Shown piece by piece: positions 14,912-22,435 of a stretch of DNA of 32,404 bases (position 1 is its first letter; each line of letters opens with the position of its first letter). Location: contig NZ_WEZT01000007.1 in NCBI RefSeq assembly GCF_009863985.1, positions 1 through 32,404 on the forward strand, written 5' to 3'. This DNA is from Furfurilactobacillus milii. GTDB taxonomy: Bacteria > Bacillota > Bacilli > Lactobacillales > Lactobacillaceae. The position numbers were made by a program, and so were the translations under genes. Under the pieces are notes generated by a model. The model was given only the letters and a program-made list of their open reading frames with translations. It was not told the DNA's origin and did not search any database.

Positions 14912-16660
14912 TTATTCACCGCGCAGTAACTCACCGAGAGAAGGTTGTGCCTTCGTGTCGATGCCGTAGTGCTTGGCGAATTCATCAACTGTGTCTTGAC
15001 CGAATTGCTTTGGATCAAGTGGCATAAATGCAGCAGCTACGGGATCTTCTGGATCGATTACAGCATTGAGGACGATTGGTTTCTTGTTGCCAGCGGCCTT
15101 CAATTGTTTGATTTGGTCAAATGCGGCATCTAGTTCCTTAAGATTAGTGGCTGTCATGCCTACAGCTCCCAGTCCTTCAGCAACTTTAGCCCAGTCCGCA
15201 TCGGTTAAGTCGACACCGTAGAAGTGTTGCTTAGTTTCTTGTTGTTCATACCAGATGAATCCGAAACGCTGGTTCGAGAAAACGATGTTGATGACTGGTA
15301 ATTCGTAACGGGCTTCAGTGATCAGGTCTTGAACGACCATTGAGAAACCACCATCACCAGAGAAACTCCATGCTTGTCCATCCGGAACACTTAAGGCACC
15401 GGCCAAACCGGCAGGAATACCATAGCCCATTGTGGCAAACAGACCAGAAATAGCAAACTTCTGATTTTCTGTCATCTTGACACCACGAACGGCAAATTCA
15501 GAAACATTCCCAGTGTCAACACCATACGTGTCGTTTGGCCCAGCAAGTTCGCGTGTTTTACGCATAACGGCTTCGGGTTCAAGCCCCTTGCTGTCATCAT
15601 TGGCGCGATCGTCCAACCACTTCAACCAGTTTTGCCGGTTGATGCGGTTTTCCTTGATCCAGTCTGTTTCAGGCAGTGACTCACCAGTGTCAAGTAGCGC
15701 TTGCAGATAGGTCTTGCCATCTGCGATCACAGCGTAGTCGATTGGCACAACTTTCCCAATATCAAACGAATTATCGTTGACTTGGACGATCTTGACGTCC
15801 TTCGGCCAGAAGCGTGCAAACGGATATTCAGAACCAATGAAGAGAACTAAATCAGCATGTTGCATGGCTTCAAATCCAGGTTTGCCACCCAAACGACCAT
15901 TAGTACCCAGGTAGTTCTTGTGATCCGTTTCCATTACACCAGTTGCCGGTACAGTGGAAATAACAGGAATATTAAAGCGTTCAGAAACGGCATCCAATTC
16001 TTTACGAGCGCCTTTTAAACCTGTCCCAATGTAAAGCAGCGGGTGTTTAGCATCTTTGATCATCGTCAAAGTGTCACTCACGGCCTTGGGATCAATCACT
16101 TGTTTATACGTGTTAGATACAGTTACTGGTGTCTTAACGGCTTCGTAGTCGATTTCCTTGGCAGATAGGTCCTCGGGAATCGTCACAACCGCAACACCCT
16201 TGTTCCGATAAGCCTCACGAATCGCTTGATTGACAACGTAAGGCAGTTGTTCTGCTGTAGTGACTGTGCGATTGAAGACAGCAACATCCGCAAACATTGG
16301 GTCTTCATCCATTTCTTGGAAGTAATTGGTGTTCATAACTGGCTGACCAACTTGGCCGACGAGGGCCAAAACAGGTACGTGATCCATCTTGGCGTCGTAT
16401 AGACCGTTGAAGAGGTGGGTTGCACCAGGGCCTGCAGAACCAAAGGCGACCCCAATCTTGCCAGTAAATTTGGCATCAGCGGCCGCAGCCATGGCGCCGA
16501 CTTCTTCATGGCGAACCTGAATGTACTGTACTTTATCTTTTTCAAGGTACAGACCTTCGACTGTATGGTTGATAGAACCACCAGGAATTCCGTAAACGTG
16601 GTCAACGCCCCAGTCTTCCAATACCTTTACTAATGCTTGCCCAGCAATCATTTTTGCCAT
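14912..16660 (-). CDS. pox: Pyruvate oxidase (ThDP- and FAD-dependent)
   Basis: A 582-residue enzyme that converts pyruvate, phosphate and O2 to acetyl-phosphate, CO2 and H2O2. It matches the L. plantarum pyruvate oxidase pattern throughout: GVDHVYGIPGGSIN and IQVRHEEVGAMAAAADAK, the ThDP-activating Glu being in HEEVG near residue 53; FGSAGPGATHL; a central FAD-binding region; the metal/ThDP motif GDGGFSMVVQDL from about residue 436; and RFGFIWYEQQET in the active-site lid. The ATG at 16660 (MAKMIAG) is chosen for GGAG 9 nt upstream; earlier in-frame ATGs lack a site. Slightly shorter than the classic 603. It has its own promoter region (TATAAA at 16741-16736 on this strand) and its own terminator. 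Confidence 0.94.
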   Translation of the reverse strand: MAKMIAGQALVKVLEDWGVDHVYGIPGGSINHTVEGLYLEKDKVQYIQVRHEEVGAMAAAADAKFTGKIGVAFGSAGPGATHLFNGLYDAKMDHVPVLALVGQVGQPVMNTNYFQEMDEDPMFADVAVFNRTVTTAEQLPYVVNQAIREAYRNKGVAVVTIPEDLSAKEIDYEAVKTPVTVSNTYKQVIDPKAVSDTLTMIKDAKHPLLYIGTGLKGARKELDAVSERFNIPVISTVPATGVMETDHKNYLGTNGRLGGKPGFEAMQHADLVLFIGSEYPFARFWPKDVKIVQVNDNSFDIGKVVPIDYAVIADGKTYLQALLDTGESLPETDWIKENRINRQNWLKWLDDRANDDSKGLEPEAVMRKTRELAGPNDTYGVDTGNVSEFAVRGVKMTENQKFAISGLFATMGYGIPAGLAGALSVPDGQAWSFSGDGGFSMVVQDLITEARYELPVINIVFSNQRFGFIWYEQQETKQHFYGVDLTDADWAKVAEGLGAVGMTATNLKELDAAFDQIKQLKAAGNKKPIVLNAVIDPEDPVAAAFMPLDPKQFGQDTVDEFAKHYGIDTKAQPSLGELLRGE

Positions 16661-16852
16661 AACGTGCATCTCCAATTCATTAAATATCTTGTACTCATTT
16701 AGAATGTTAAGACTGCTATTTGGAAAATGCACAGATTTATACTCGAAAACTTACAAAAAGTAAGCGAAATTAAAAGCTCAGTTTGTTTCCAACTGGGTTA
16801 GACTAAAAGAACAGTTTATTAACAGTACATATGTCTGATTTAATGAGTTGGC

Positions 16853-17338
16853 TGTCGCCTACGGTTGTCGACATTGACACGCTCGCCGTGGGACCGGTTC
16901 AAGCCGCCCAAGTTCGGAGTCTTTCACCTCGCCGCCAAGCCTCGTAAGAACCGCGAGTCTTAGCGACCATCCGTGGTGTAAATTCGGTAACACCATCCCG
17001 AATTAACGCCACCTTCACGGCTTGGTATCAATGTCGACGCCCTCCAGCTAATATAGTCGCTTGTTTCGTAGACTATCAGCAGTCTTTAGCATAGGTAATC
17101 TTTTGAACTGAGCTGCAAATTTGTAAAATACTGTTTCTTATTTGTGACAGTAGTGGAGCTGACCAGAGACAGAGTTCCGTGTCGGCAACATTTAGCGGCG
17201 AGAACTTGGCCGCTTAGTGTTGCGGGATGACTTATGAGACGTGGTTTTTGGCTCATAATCAAGGTTAAAGACTCTGGGTTTCAGGAGGCTGAGACCGGTC
17301 CCAATGGAGCGGCGTTTCTGGGCAGCGCAACGGCAGAC
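16853..17338 (+). repeat. Structured intergenic repeat, A+B modules (copy 3)
   Basis: Module A (about 16853-17054) is closed by GTCGACATTGA (16867-16877) with TCAATGTCGAC (17028-17038). Its hairpin is GTGGTG..ATTCGG (16973-16987) with CCGAAT..CGCCAC (16998-17012), where other copies have GTAAC/GTTAC: paired changes. The spacer is ~98 nt. Module B is closed by GCTGACCAG (17158-17166) with CTGGGCAGC (17318-17326) and keeps TTATGAG (17232-17238) with CTCATAA (17252-17258). CTCCA (17042-17046) at the end of A faces TGGAG (17154-17158) at the start of B. It lies between divergent pox and rluA and could be in the 5' leader of rluA. Confidence 0.9.
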
Positions 17339-17404
17339 AATTGATTTGACTGACAATTAATGGTGCAGCAGGAAAGTTAATGTTGAAGAAGGAGGGTGCT
17401 TCGG

Positions 17405-18316
17405 TTGGCAACGGTGAATCAAAATGAATGGACAACGCAACTAGTTGTGACAGATCAAGAAGCAGGATTGACTATTCGTGAGCTGCTCCGTTTGTGGTTA
17501 ATTCCCAAGCGACTGCAACATTATCTCAGGGTCCGCGAAGATATCCACGTTAATAACAGCTATCGTCCTTACAATACACGCGTGGTCACTGGCGATGTGG
17601 TCACACTCACAGTCCGTGCCGATGAGCTACAAACACCGGTCCAAACATACCTTCCCGATGATCACCTAACGTTGCCAATTCTGTTTGAAAATGATCAATT
17701 ATTAGTCATCAATAAGCCCAGCGGTGTGAAAAGCCACCCAAATCGTACGGACGAAGCCGGTACTGTGATGAATTTTTTGACCACACAGTTAGCGTCTCAA
17801 CAGGTGCAACCCTGGATGGTTCACCGTTTGGACATGGCGACGAGTGGCGCGATGATTGTGGCCAAGACGCCATTAGTTGTCCCAATTTTAGACCGGCAGA
17901 TCAGTGATAAACGCATTCAGCGGACTTATCAGGCGTGGGTGAGTGGTCACTTCGACCAAGCGACTGGGGAGTTTACTAATGCGATTGGTCGTGATCCTGA
18001 AGACCGGCGCAAACGGATGATTAATGGGGAAAATGCCCAGAGTGCGCTAACCCAATACGAAGTGCTCAATACCACATCAACGGCAAGTCTAGTGTCATTA
18101 ACACTTAAAACGGGACGGACGCACCAGTTGCGAGTTCATTTGGCCGGTAATGGGCATCCAATTATTGGTGATCCGTTGTATCAACCGAATGTCGAAAGTT
18201 TTTCACACCAACGGATGCTTTTGCACGCGTTTAAATTAAGTTTGATATTGCCTTTTAGTGATAAACGCGTCACAATTAATGCACCGTTGCCAGAGGCTTT
18301 TTCCAGATTTGGATAA
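17405..18316 (+). CDS. RluA-family pseudouridine synthase
   Basis: A 303-residue RNA-modifying enzyme that isomerises uridine in rRNA or tRNA. An S4-like RNA-binding region is at about residues 20-75 and the catalytic domain at 90-300. The catalytic Asp is in VHRLDMATSG (about residues 139-148), followed by RTYQAWVSG and the C-terminal GRTHQLRVHLAGNGHPIIGDPLY block. The TTG at 17405 is preferred because GGAGG sits 9 nt upstream; the in-frame GTG at 17396 touches that site. Exact RNA target unknown. The TerC gene follows by 39 bp, probably in one transcript. Confidence 0.88.
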   Translation: MATVNQNEWTTQLVVTDQEAGLTIRELLRLWLIPKRLQHYLRVREDIHVNNSYRPYNTRVVTGDVVTLTVRADELQTPVQTYLPDDHLTLPILFENDQLLVINKPSGVKSHPNRTDEAGTVMNFLTTQLASQQVQPWMVHRLDMATSGAMIVAKTPLVVPILDRQISDKRIQRTYQAWVSGHFDQATGEFTNAIGRDPEDRRKRMINGENAQSALTQYEVLNTTSTASLVSLTLKTGRTHQLRVHLAGNGHPIIGDPLYQPNVESFSHQRMLLHAFKLSLILPFSDKRVTINAPLPEAFSRFG

Positions 18317-18355
18317 CGGCAATGCTCCTATGAGCAAGAAAGAAGGATTTTATCG

Positions 18356-19153
18356 TTGTTACACCTATTAAGCCAACTGTACGGACCGTTTTTCGACGGC
18401 CATAACTGGGCGGCGGTATTGACCAGTAGTAATGACTGGTTAATCATTGGTTCATTAGTTTTGATTGAGTGTTTACTGTCAGTTGATAATGCGGTTGTTC
18501 TGGCAGCGCAAACGACCTCGTTGAGTAACCTAAAAGATCGTGAAAAATCGTTATTTTATGGCCTCTGGGGCGCTTATCTGTTTAGATTTTTGATTATTGG
18601 TGTTGGGACATATTTGATCAAGTTTTGGATCATCAAGGTGGCAGGAGCGTTATACCTTTGTTATCTGGTCTATCGCTATTTCCATCACTTGATTACCAAA
18701 CGGAAACGACATCCAGTTGGCCAATCCGAAAACGCTGACGCAACGTCCGCTAAACCGCGGCGCATCGGGCATATTTCTGTATTTTGGTCAGTTGTCATTC
18801 AGATCGAAATCATGGACATTGTGTTCTCGATTGATTCGGTACTTGCGTCACTAGCAGTTTCAAACAATCCCGTTATCGTTTTAATTGGTGGCTTGATTGG
18901 AATCCTGTGTATGCGGGGCATTGCTGAAGTGATTATGAACTTGATGCGCAAGATTCCGGAGCTAGAAACGATGGCTTATGTGCTGATCGCATTGATTGCG
19001 ATTAAGTTATTCATCTCCATTCCCGCCATCAACATCGAAATTTCTTCAACACTGTTTGGCCTCGTTATCTTGGTCGCCGTGGTGATCACTTTAATTATTC
19101 ATTACGTGCGACGATCACGTCGTTTGTCTCGGCAAACGCGGCGCGACAGCTAA
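18356..19153 (+). CDS. TerC-family membrane protein (probable Mn2+ exporter)
   Basis: A 265-residue protein with about seven membrane helices and the duplicated acidic helix signatures of TerC: ECLLSVDNAVVLA (Glu38, Asp44, Asn45) and EIMDIVFSIDSV (Asp154, Asp160). In Bacillus subtilis, TerC proteins export manganese and help metalate secreted enzymes, including LTA synthases. A link with the LtaS gene in this window is only a suggestion. A cytoplasmic basic loop separates the two halves (about residues 115-138). The TTG start has AAGGA 8 nt upstream. Confidence 0.87.
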   Translation: MLHLLSQLYGPFFDGHNWAAVLTSSNDWLIIGSLVLIECLLSVDNAVVLAAQTTSLSNLKDREKSLFYGLWGAYLFRFLIIGVGTYLIKFWIIKVAGALYLCYLVYRYFHHLITKRKRHPVGQSENADATSAKPRRIGHISVFWSVVIQIEIMDIVFSIDSVLASLAVSNNPVIVLIGGLIGILCMRGIAEVIMNLMRKIPELETMAYVLIALIAIKLFISIPAINIEISSTLFGLVILVAVVITLIIHYVRRSRRLSRQTRRDS

Positions 19154-19219
19154 CGGTTTGGATAGGATATTAACCGAACAAACAATGAACGGAAAACTGA
19201 ATAATAAATTTGATTTTGA

Positions 19220-19256
19220 AATGGCTGTTCACCTATGTGGATGGCCTTTTGTTTTA
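19220..19256 (+). terminator. Weak possible terminator after terC
   Basis: An imperfect hairpin, GGC-N3-TCACC with GTGGA-TG-GCC, is followed by TTTTGTTTT. Pairing is poor in the middle. It lies in the lox leader region. Confidence 0.3.
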
Positions 19257-19308
19257 CCATTATCATGTTGAAAATTGTGATGAGTCGCATGGTCAGGAGG
19301 ATAAAACG

Positions 19309-20418
19309 ATGGCTGAATATCAGGCAAGTACGGACGAAAAGGAACTAAAAATCAATGATTTAGCGAGTTTGGAACCACTGGTAAAGGCACGCATGGAACC
19401 CGGCGCGTTTGGTTACATTCAGGGTGGGGCAGAAACAGAGTGGACGATGCGTGAAAATACCGCGGCGTTTGATCACGCGCAGATTGTCCCTCGAGTACTG
19501 CGCAACCTTGAAAATCCAGACTTGCATACCAAGCTGTGGGACATGGAACTTAATACGCCAATGATTGATGCGCCAGCCGCTGCACATGGATTACTACACG
19601 TTAACGGTGAGTCGGAAACCGCTGAGGCGATGGCCGATGAAGGCAGCATCATGTCGATTTCGACGTACGCAAATGAGCGGGTGACAGATATTGCTAAGGC
19701 TGGTCACGGTGGTCCGCAATTTTTCCAGTTATACATGAGTAATGATAATGGCTTCAACCACTGGATTTTGGATCAGGCAGTCGCATCAGGTGCGAAAGCC
19801 GTCATCTTAACCGCTGATGCGTCGCTTGGCGGGTATCGTGAAGCCGACGTGAAGACAGGCTTCTCATTTCCATTGCCGATGGTGAATTTGGCGGACTATT
19901 CTGCTAGTGACAACAGTGGTGAAGGGTTAAACATCATGGAAATTTATGCCAAGGCCAAACGGACACTGAGTTTGGCCGACATTGATGCCATCGCCAGCTA
20001 TACAAAATTACCAGTCATTGTTAAAGGCATTCAGTCGCCGGATGATGCTATGCTGGCCATCGGTGCTGGTGCTGAAGGGATTTGGGTTTCTAATCACGGT
20101 GGCCGTCAATTGGATGGTGGCCCAGCTTCGTTCGACGTGTTGCCGGCAATTGCTAAAGCTGTTAACCATGAGGTACCGATTATTTTTGACTCTGGCATTC
20201 GCCGCGGCGAGCACGCTTTTAAAGCGCTGGCAAGTGGGGCCGATATTGTGGCGTTTGCTCGCCCATTATTCTATGGCTTGAATCTTGGTGGTGTCGCCGG
20301 GGTTCGTTCCGTCATGCAGCACTTCAACCGCGAATTGCAGATCACGATGCAGCTGGCGGGAACCAAAACGATTGATGAAGTCAAACACAATCAGTTGATG
20401 TGGCGTCAGGTTTATTAA
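19309..20418 (+). CDS. lox: L-lactate oxidase-like FMN enzyme
   Basis: A 369-residue FMN-dependent alpha-hydroxy-acid oxidase. It oxidises L-lactate with O2 to pyruvate and H2O2. Visible motifs: GAFGYIQGGAETEW, with the substrate Tyr near 36; APAAAHG in the FMN site; and SNHGGRQLDGGPASFD with catalytic His263 and Arg266, very close to His265/Arg268 of Aerococcus lactate oxidase. The C terminus LQITMQLAGTKTIDEVK is typical. AGGAGG lies 8 nt before the ATG at 19309; the longer in-frame start has no ribosome site. A lactate monooxygenase or another 2-hydroxyacid substrate is possible but less likely. Thioredoxin follows on its own promoter. Confidence 0.9.
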   Translation: MAEYQASTDEKELKINDLASLEPLVKARMEPGAFGYIQGGAETEWTMRENTAAFDHAQIVPRVLRNLENPDLHTKLWDMELNTPMIDAPAAAHGLLHVNGESETAEAMADEGSIMSISTYANERVTDIAKAGHGGPQFFQLYMSNDNGFNHWILDQAVASGAKAVILTADASLGGYREADVKTGFSFPLPMVNLADYSASDNSGEGLNIMEIYAKAKRTLSLADIDAIASYTKLPVIVKGIQSPDDAMLAIGAGAEGIWVSNHGGRQLDGGPASFDVLPAIAKAVNHEVPIIFDSGIRRGEHAFKALASGADIVAFARPLFYGLNLGGVAGVRSVMQHFNRELQITMQLAGTKTIDEVKHNQLMWRQVY

Positions 20419-20450
20419 AAAGTAACGTTGGTGCAATCGGTCAGTGACAG

Positions 20451-20480
20451 TTGCAAACGGATGGTTCGATTGCGTATACT
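20451..20480 (+). promoter_or_regulatory. Promoter of the thioredoxin gene
   Basis: TTGCAA (20451-20456), an 18-bp spacer and TATACT (20475-20480) lie 30 bp upstream of the ATG. Confidence 0.7.
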
Positions 20481-20509
20481 AGCCTCATGAATTTTTACGG
20501 AGGCAAGTC

Positions 20510-20833
20510 ATGGCACAAAATGTAACAACGCAAACGGAAATTGATATGGCAACGACTAGCGGACTGTCTGTGTTAGACGTTTGGGCACCCTGGTGTGGTC
20601 CCTGCAAAATGTTAGAGCCAGTATTGAGTCAGTTAGAAGACGATTATGATGGCAAGGTTAACTTTTTGCGGTTAGACGTTGATGACCACCAAGCGATTGC
20701 AGAAAAGTACAAGGTCATGAGCGTGCCAAGCTTAGTGATTTTCAAGAACGGCAAGGCTGTCGAAAAGGTGTCCGGCTATTATCCTAAAGAAAAGTTGAGC
20801 CGGTACCTCGATTCGAAAATTGCCGAAATGTAG
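20510..20833 (+). CDS. trxA: Thioredoxin
   Basis: A 107-residue cytoplasmic thioredoxin with the active site WCGPC (Cys29 and Cys32), the conserved cis-Pro segment VMSVPSLVIFKNG and the usual fold length. It reduces protein disulfides using thioredoxin reductase. ACGGAGG lies 5 nt before the ATG. It has a promoter of its own and a strong terminator. Its place right after a peroxide-producing lactate oxidase fits a redox-protective role, an inference from context. Confidence 0.95.
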   Translation: MAQNVTTQTEIDMATTSGLSVLDVWAPWCGPCKMLEPVLSQLEDDYDGKVNFLRLDVDDHQAIAEKYKVMSVPSLVIFKNGKAVEKVSGYYPKEKLSRYLDSKIAEM

Positions 20834-20858
20834 TGCTTTCGCAGTTGATATTTCAGAT

Positions 20859-20902
20859 AAAAAATTGGCCTATTCCTTAATCTAAGGAGTAGGTCAATTT
20901 TT
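20859..20902. terminator. Terminator after thioredoxin
   Basis: AAAAATTGGCCTATTCCTT faces AAGGAGTAGGTCAATTTTT, nearly perfect over 19 bp. The core resembles the hairpin at 9220-9263. Confidence 0.92.
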
Positions 20903-20924
20903 CGTTTCAACAGCGGTTTGCTAG

Positions 20925-21417
20925 TTATGATGCCGTTACGCTGGCACAAAACGCCGTTCCCTGGGACCGGTCTCAGCCTCCTGAATCCCGGAGTCTTCTA
21001 CCTTGATTCAGAGCCGAAAAAACCACTCGTCTCTGAACTCGTCCTGTAATACTAGGCGGCCTAAACCCTGGCCGCCAAGTATTACCGACACGGAACTCTG
21101 TTTTGCGCCAGCTTCACTACTATATATTGTTGTGCTCACTTTGATGTCGGACCAGGTCATTAAACTCGTCACTTTGTTAGAAATGAAGTCAGATTAGCGT
21201 GGTTACACTACTTGGTTACTATATGAGCTGAAGGGCGTCGACAGTGATACAAAGTCGTGGAGGTAACGTTAATTCGGCGGGTTATCCGAATTTAGGTTAC
21301 GGACGGTCGGAAAGACTCGGCTTTTCACGAGGCTGTCCGACGAGGTGAAAGACCGTGAACTGCGGCCTTGAACCGGTCCCACGGTGGCGTGTCACGGTCG
21401 ACAACCGCAAGCGGCAT
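20925..21417 (-). repeat. Structured intergenic repeat, A+B modules (copy 4, inverted)
   Basis: Module B is at 20930-21116 and A at 21225-21417, both on the minus strand. B is closed by 13 bp, 20940-20952 with 21100-21112 (GCTGGCGCAAAAC / GTTTTGTGCCAGC read on the minus strand, one G-U). B hairpins: TTCAGAG (21007-21013) with CTCTGAA (21031-21037), and GTAATACT (21046-21053) with AGTATTAC (21078-21085). A is closed by 21237-21247 with 21392-21402. CTTCA/TGAAG replaces CTCCA/TGGAG of copy 3 across the spacer (21229-21233 with 21112-21116). It is the most diverged in sequence yet has the best-paired stems, and it is antisense to both flanking genes. Confidence 0.9.
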
Positions 21418-21549
21418 CCAACGCAAACTTAAACGGATACCTTTCAGCCAATGTCACGAAAATAATCTGACTAACAATCAAAATATTAATTTTTACCAAT
21501 GATTCGCAGTGCACCCCCGCCAGTTCACAGTTTCGTTTAGTTGGTGCGG

Positions 21550-21555
21550 TATAAT
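21550..21555 (+). promoter_or_regulatory. -10 box of the DUF915 hydrolase gene
   Basis: A perfect TATAAT 28 bp upstream of the ATG at 21584. The -35 is unclear. Confidence 0.5.
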
Positions 21556-21583
21556 AACGCCATTAAATGGGGGAATGTTTCCG

Positions 21584-22432
21584 ATGGGTGAACAAAAACA
21601 TGCAGTGCCGCAGCGGCCAGCAAAGCAGGATCGGTTTATCCGCTGGCTGATCGGCATTCTGTGCGAAGTGCTAGTACTAGCTGGCATCGTCATGGGCTGG
21701 GAAGCGAGTGAACAAAAGCAACTGGGTCACGTTCAGGTTTCATACAGTAAGACACCGACACTTTTTGTCTCTGGTGACTACAGTAACTGGCTGACGTTTG
21801 GACCAATGAATGCACGCCTTGAACGTTATGATATTGGTCAGGCAGTGTGGACGATTCATGTGGCTAAGGATGGTAAAGCGACCATTGATAAACGCGGACC
21901 GCTAGGCAAACGGAATCCACTTATTCTTGTGCTCTTTGCGGATAACCACCATGCGTCACGTGAGGCACGGCAGCTAACTGGTGTGATGAAAATGCTGAAG
22001 CAACGTGAACATATAAATACTGTCAACATGGTCGGCCATTCATCTGGTGCAAACATTGTTTATCAATATTTGACCGGTAAGGCGGCCGATAAACGTGAGG
22101 ATTATCCTGATACCGCTAAGTTCGTCAATATTGCGACGACGTTTAGTAAAGCAGAACAAAAAGCCGCGGATCGTTTTCCGCGGCACATCCAAGTGTTAAA
22201 TATTGCCGGTGATTTGTTTGGTACCGGTGGTGATTTGGGCGTTTCCGTTAAGGGCGACCATAAACTAGGCGAAATGTTGGCCGGCCGGGTGGATGGTTAT
22301 CAGAGTGAAACTCTGGTTGGCGGGATTAGCGTCATCCATTACCTGCTCCATCAAAATCCCCATGTTGATCGCGCGGTCACGGACTTCTTGTGGCAAGCAC
22401 GATTTACGCCGCAAACGAATTATCCGCGTTAG
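21584..22432 (+). CDS. DUF915 alpha/beta hydrolase, membrane-anchored
   Basis: A 282-residue protein. After a basic stretch comes a single membrane segment (about residues 24-42, core LIGILCEVLVLAGIVMGW) that would anchor or export it. The alpha/beta-hydrolase domain has the nucleophile elbow GHSSGAN (Ser at about residue 153), an Asp in AGDLFGTGGD and a C-terminal His in the segment ending HYLLHQNPH. DUF915 members are common lactobacillus surface hydrolases of unknown substrate. TGGGGGAA lies 8 nt before the ATG; upstream in-frame starts have no site. It converges on the broken hxlR gene with a 3-bp gap between stop codons. Confidence 0.85.
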   Translation: MGEQKHAVPQRPAKQDRFIRWLIGILCEVLVLAGIVMGWEASEQKQLGHVQVSYSKTPTLFVSGDYSNWLTFGPMNARLERYDIGQAVWTIHVAKDGKATIDKRGPLGKRNPLILVLFADNHHASREARQLTGVMKMLKQREHINTVNMVGHSSGANIVYQYLTGKAADKREDYPDTAKFVNIATTFSKAEQKAADRFPRHIQVLNIAGDLFGTGGDLGVSVKGDHKLGEMLAGRVDGYQSETLVGGISVIHYLLHQNPHVDRAVTDFLWQARFTPQTNYPR

Positions 22433-22435
22433 CGA

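Noticed and set aside
16661-16852. CcpA (cre) site upstream of pyruvate oxidase
   Set aside because: AGTAAGCGAAAT near 16760 is only a partial match to the cre consensus and is not symmetric, so catabolite control cannot be claimed from it.
803-21417. CRISPR array
   Set aside because: Repeats are hundreds of bases long, kilobases apart and in both directions; there are no short regular repeats with spacers and no cas genes.
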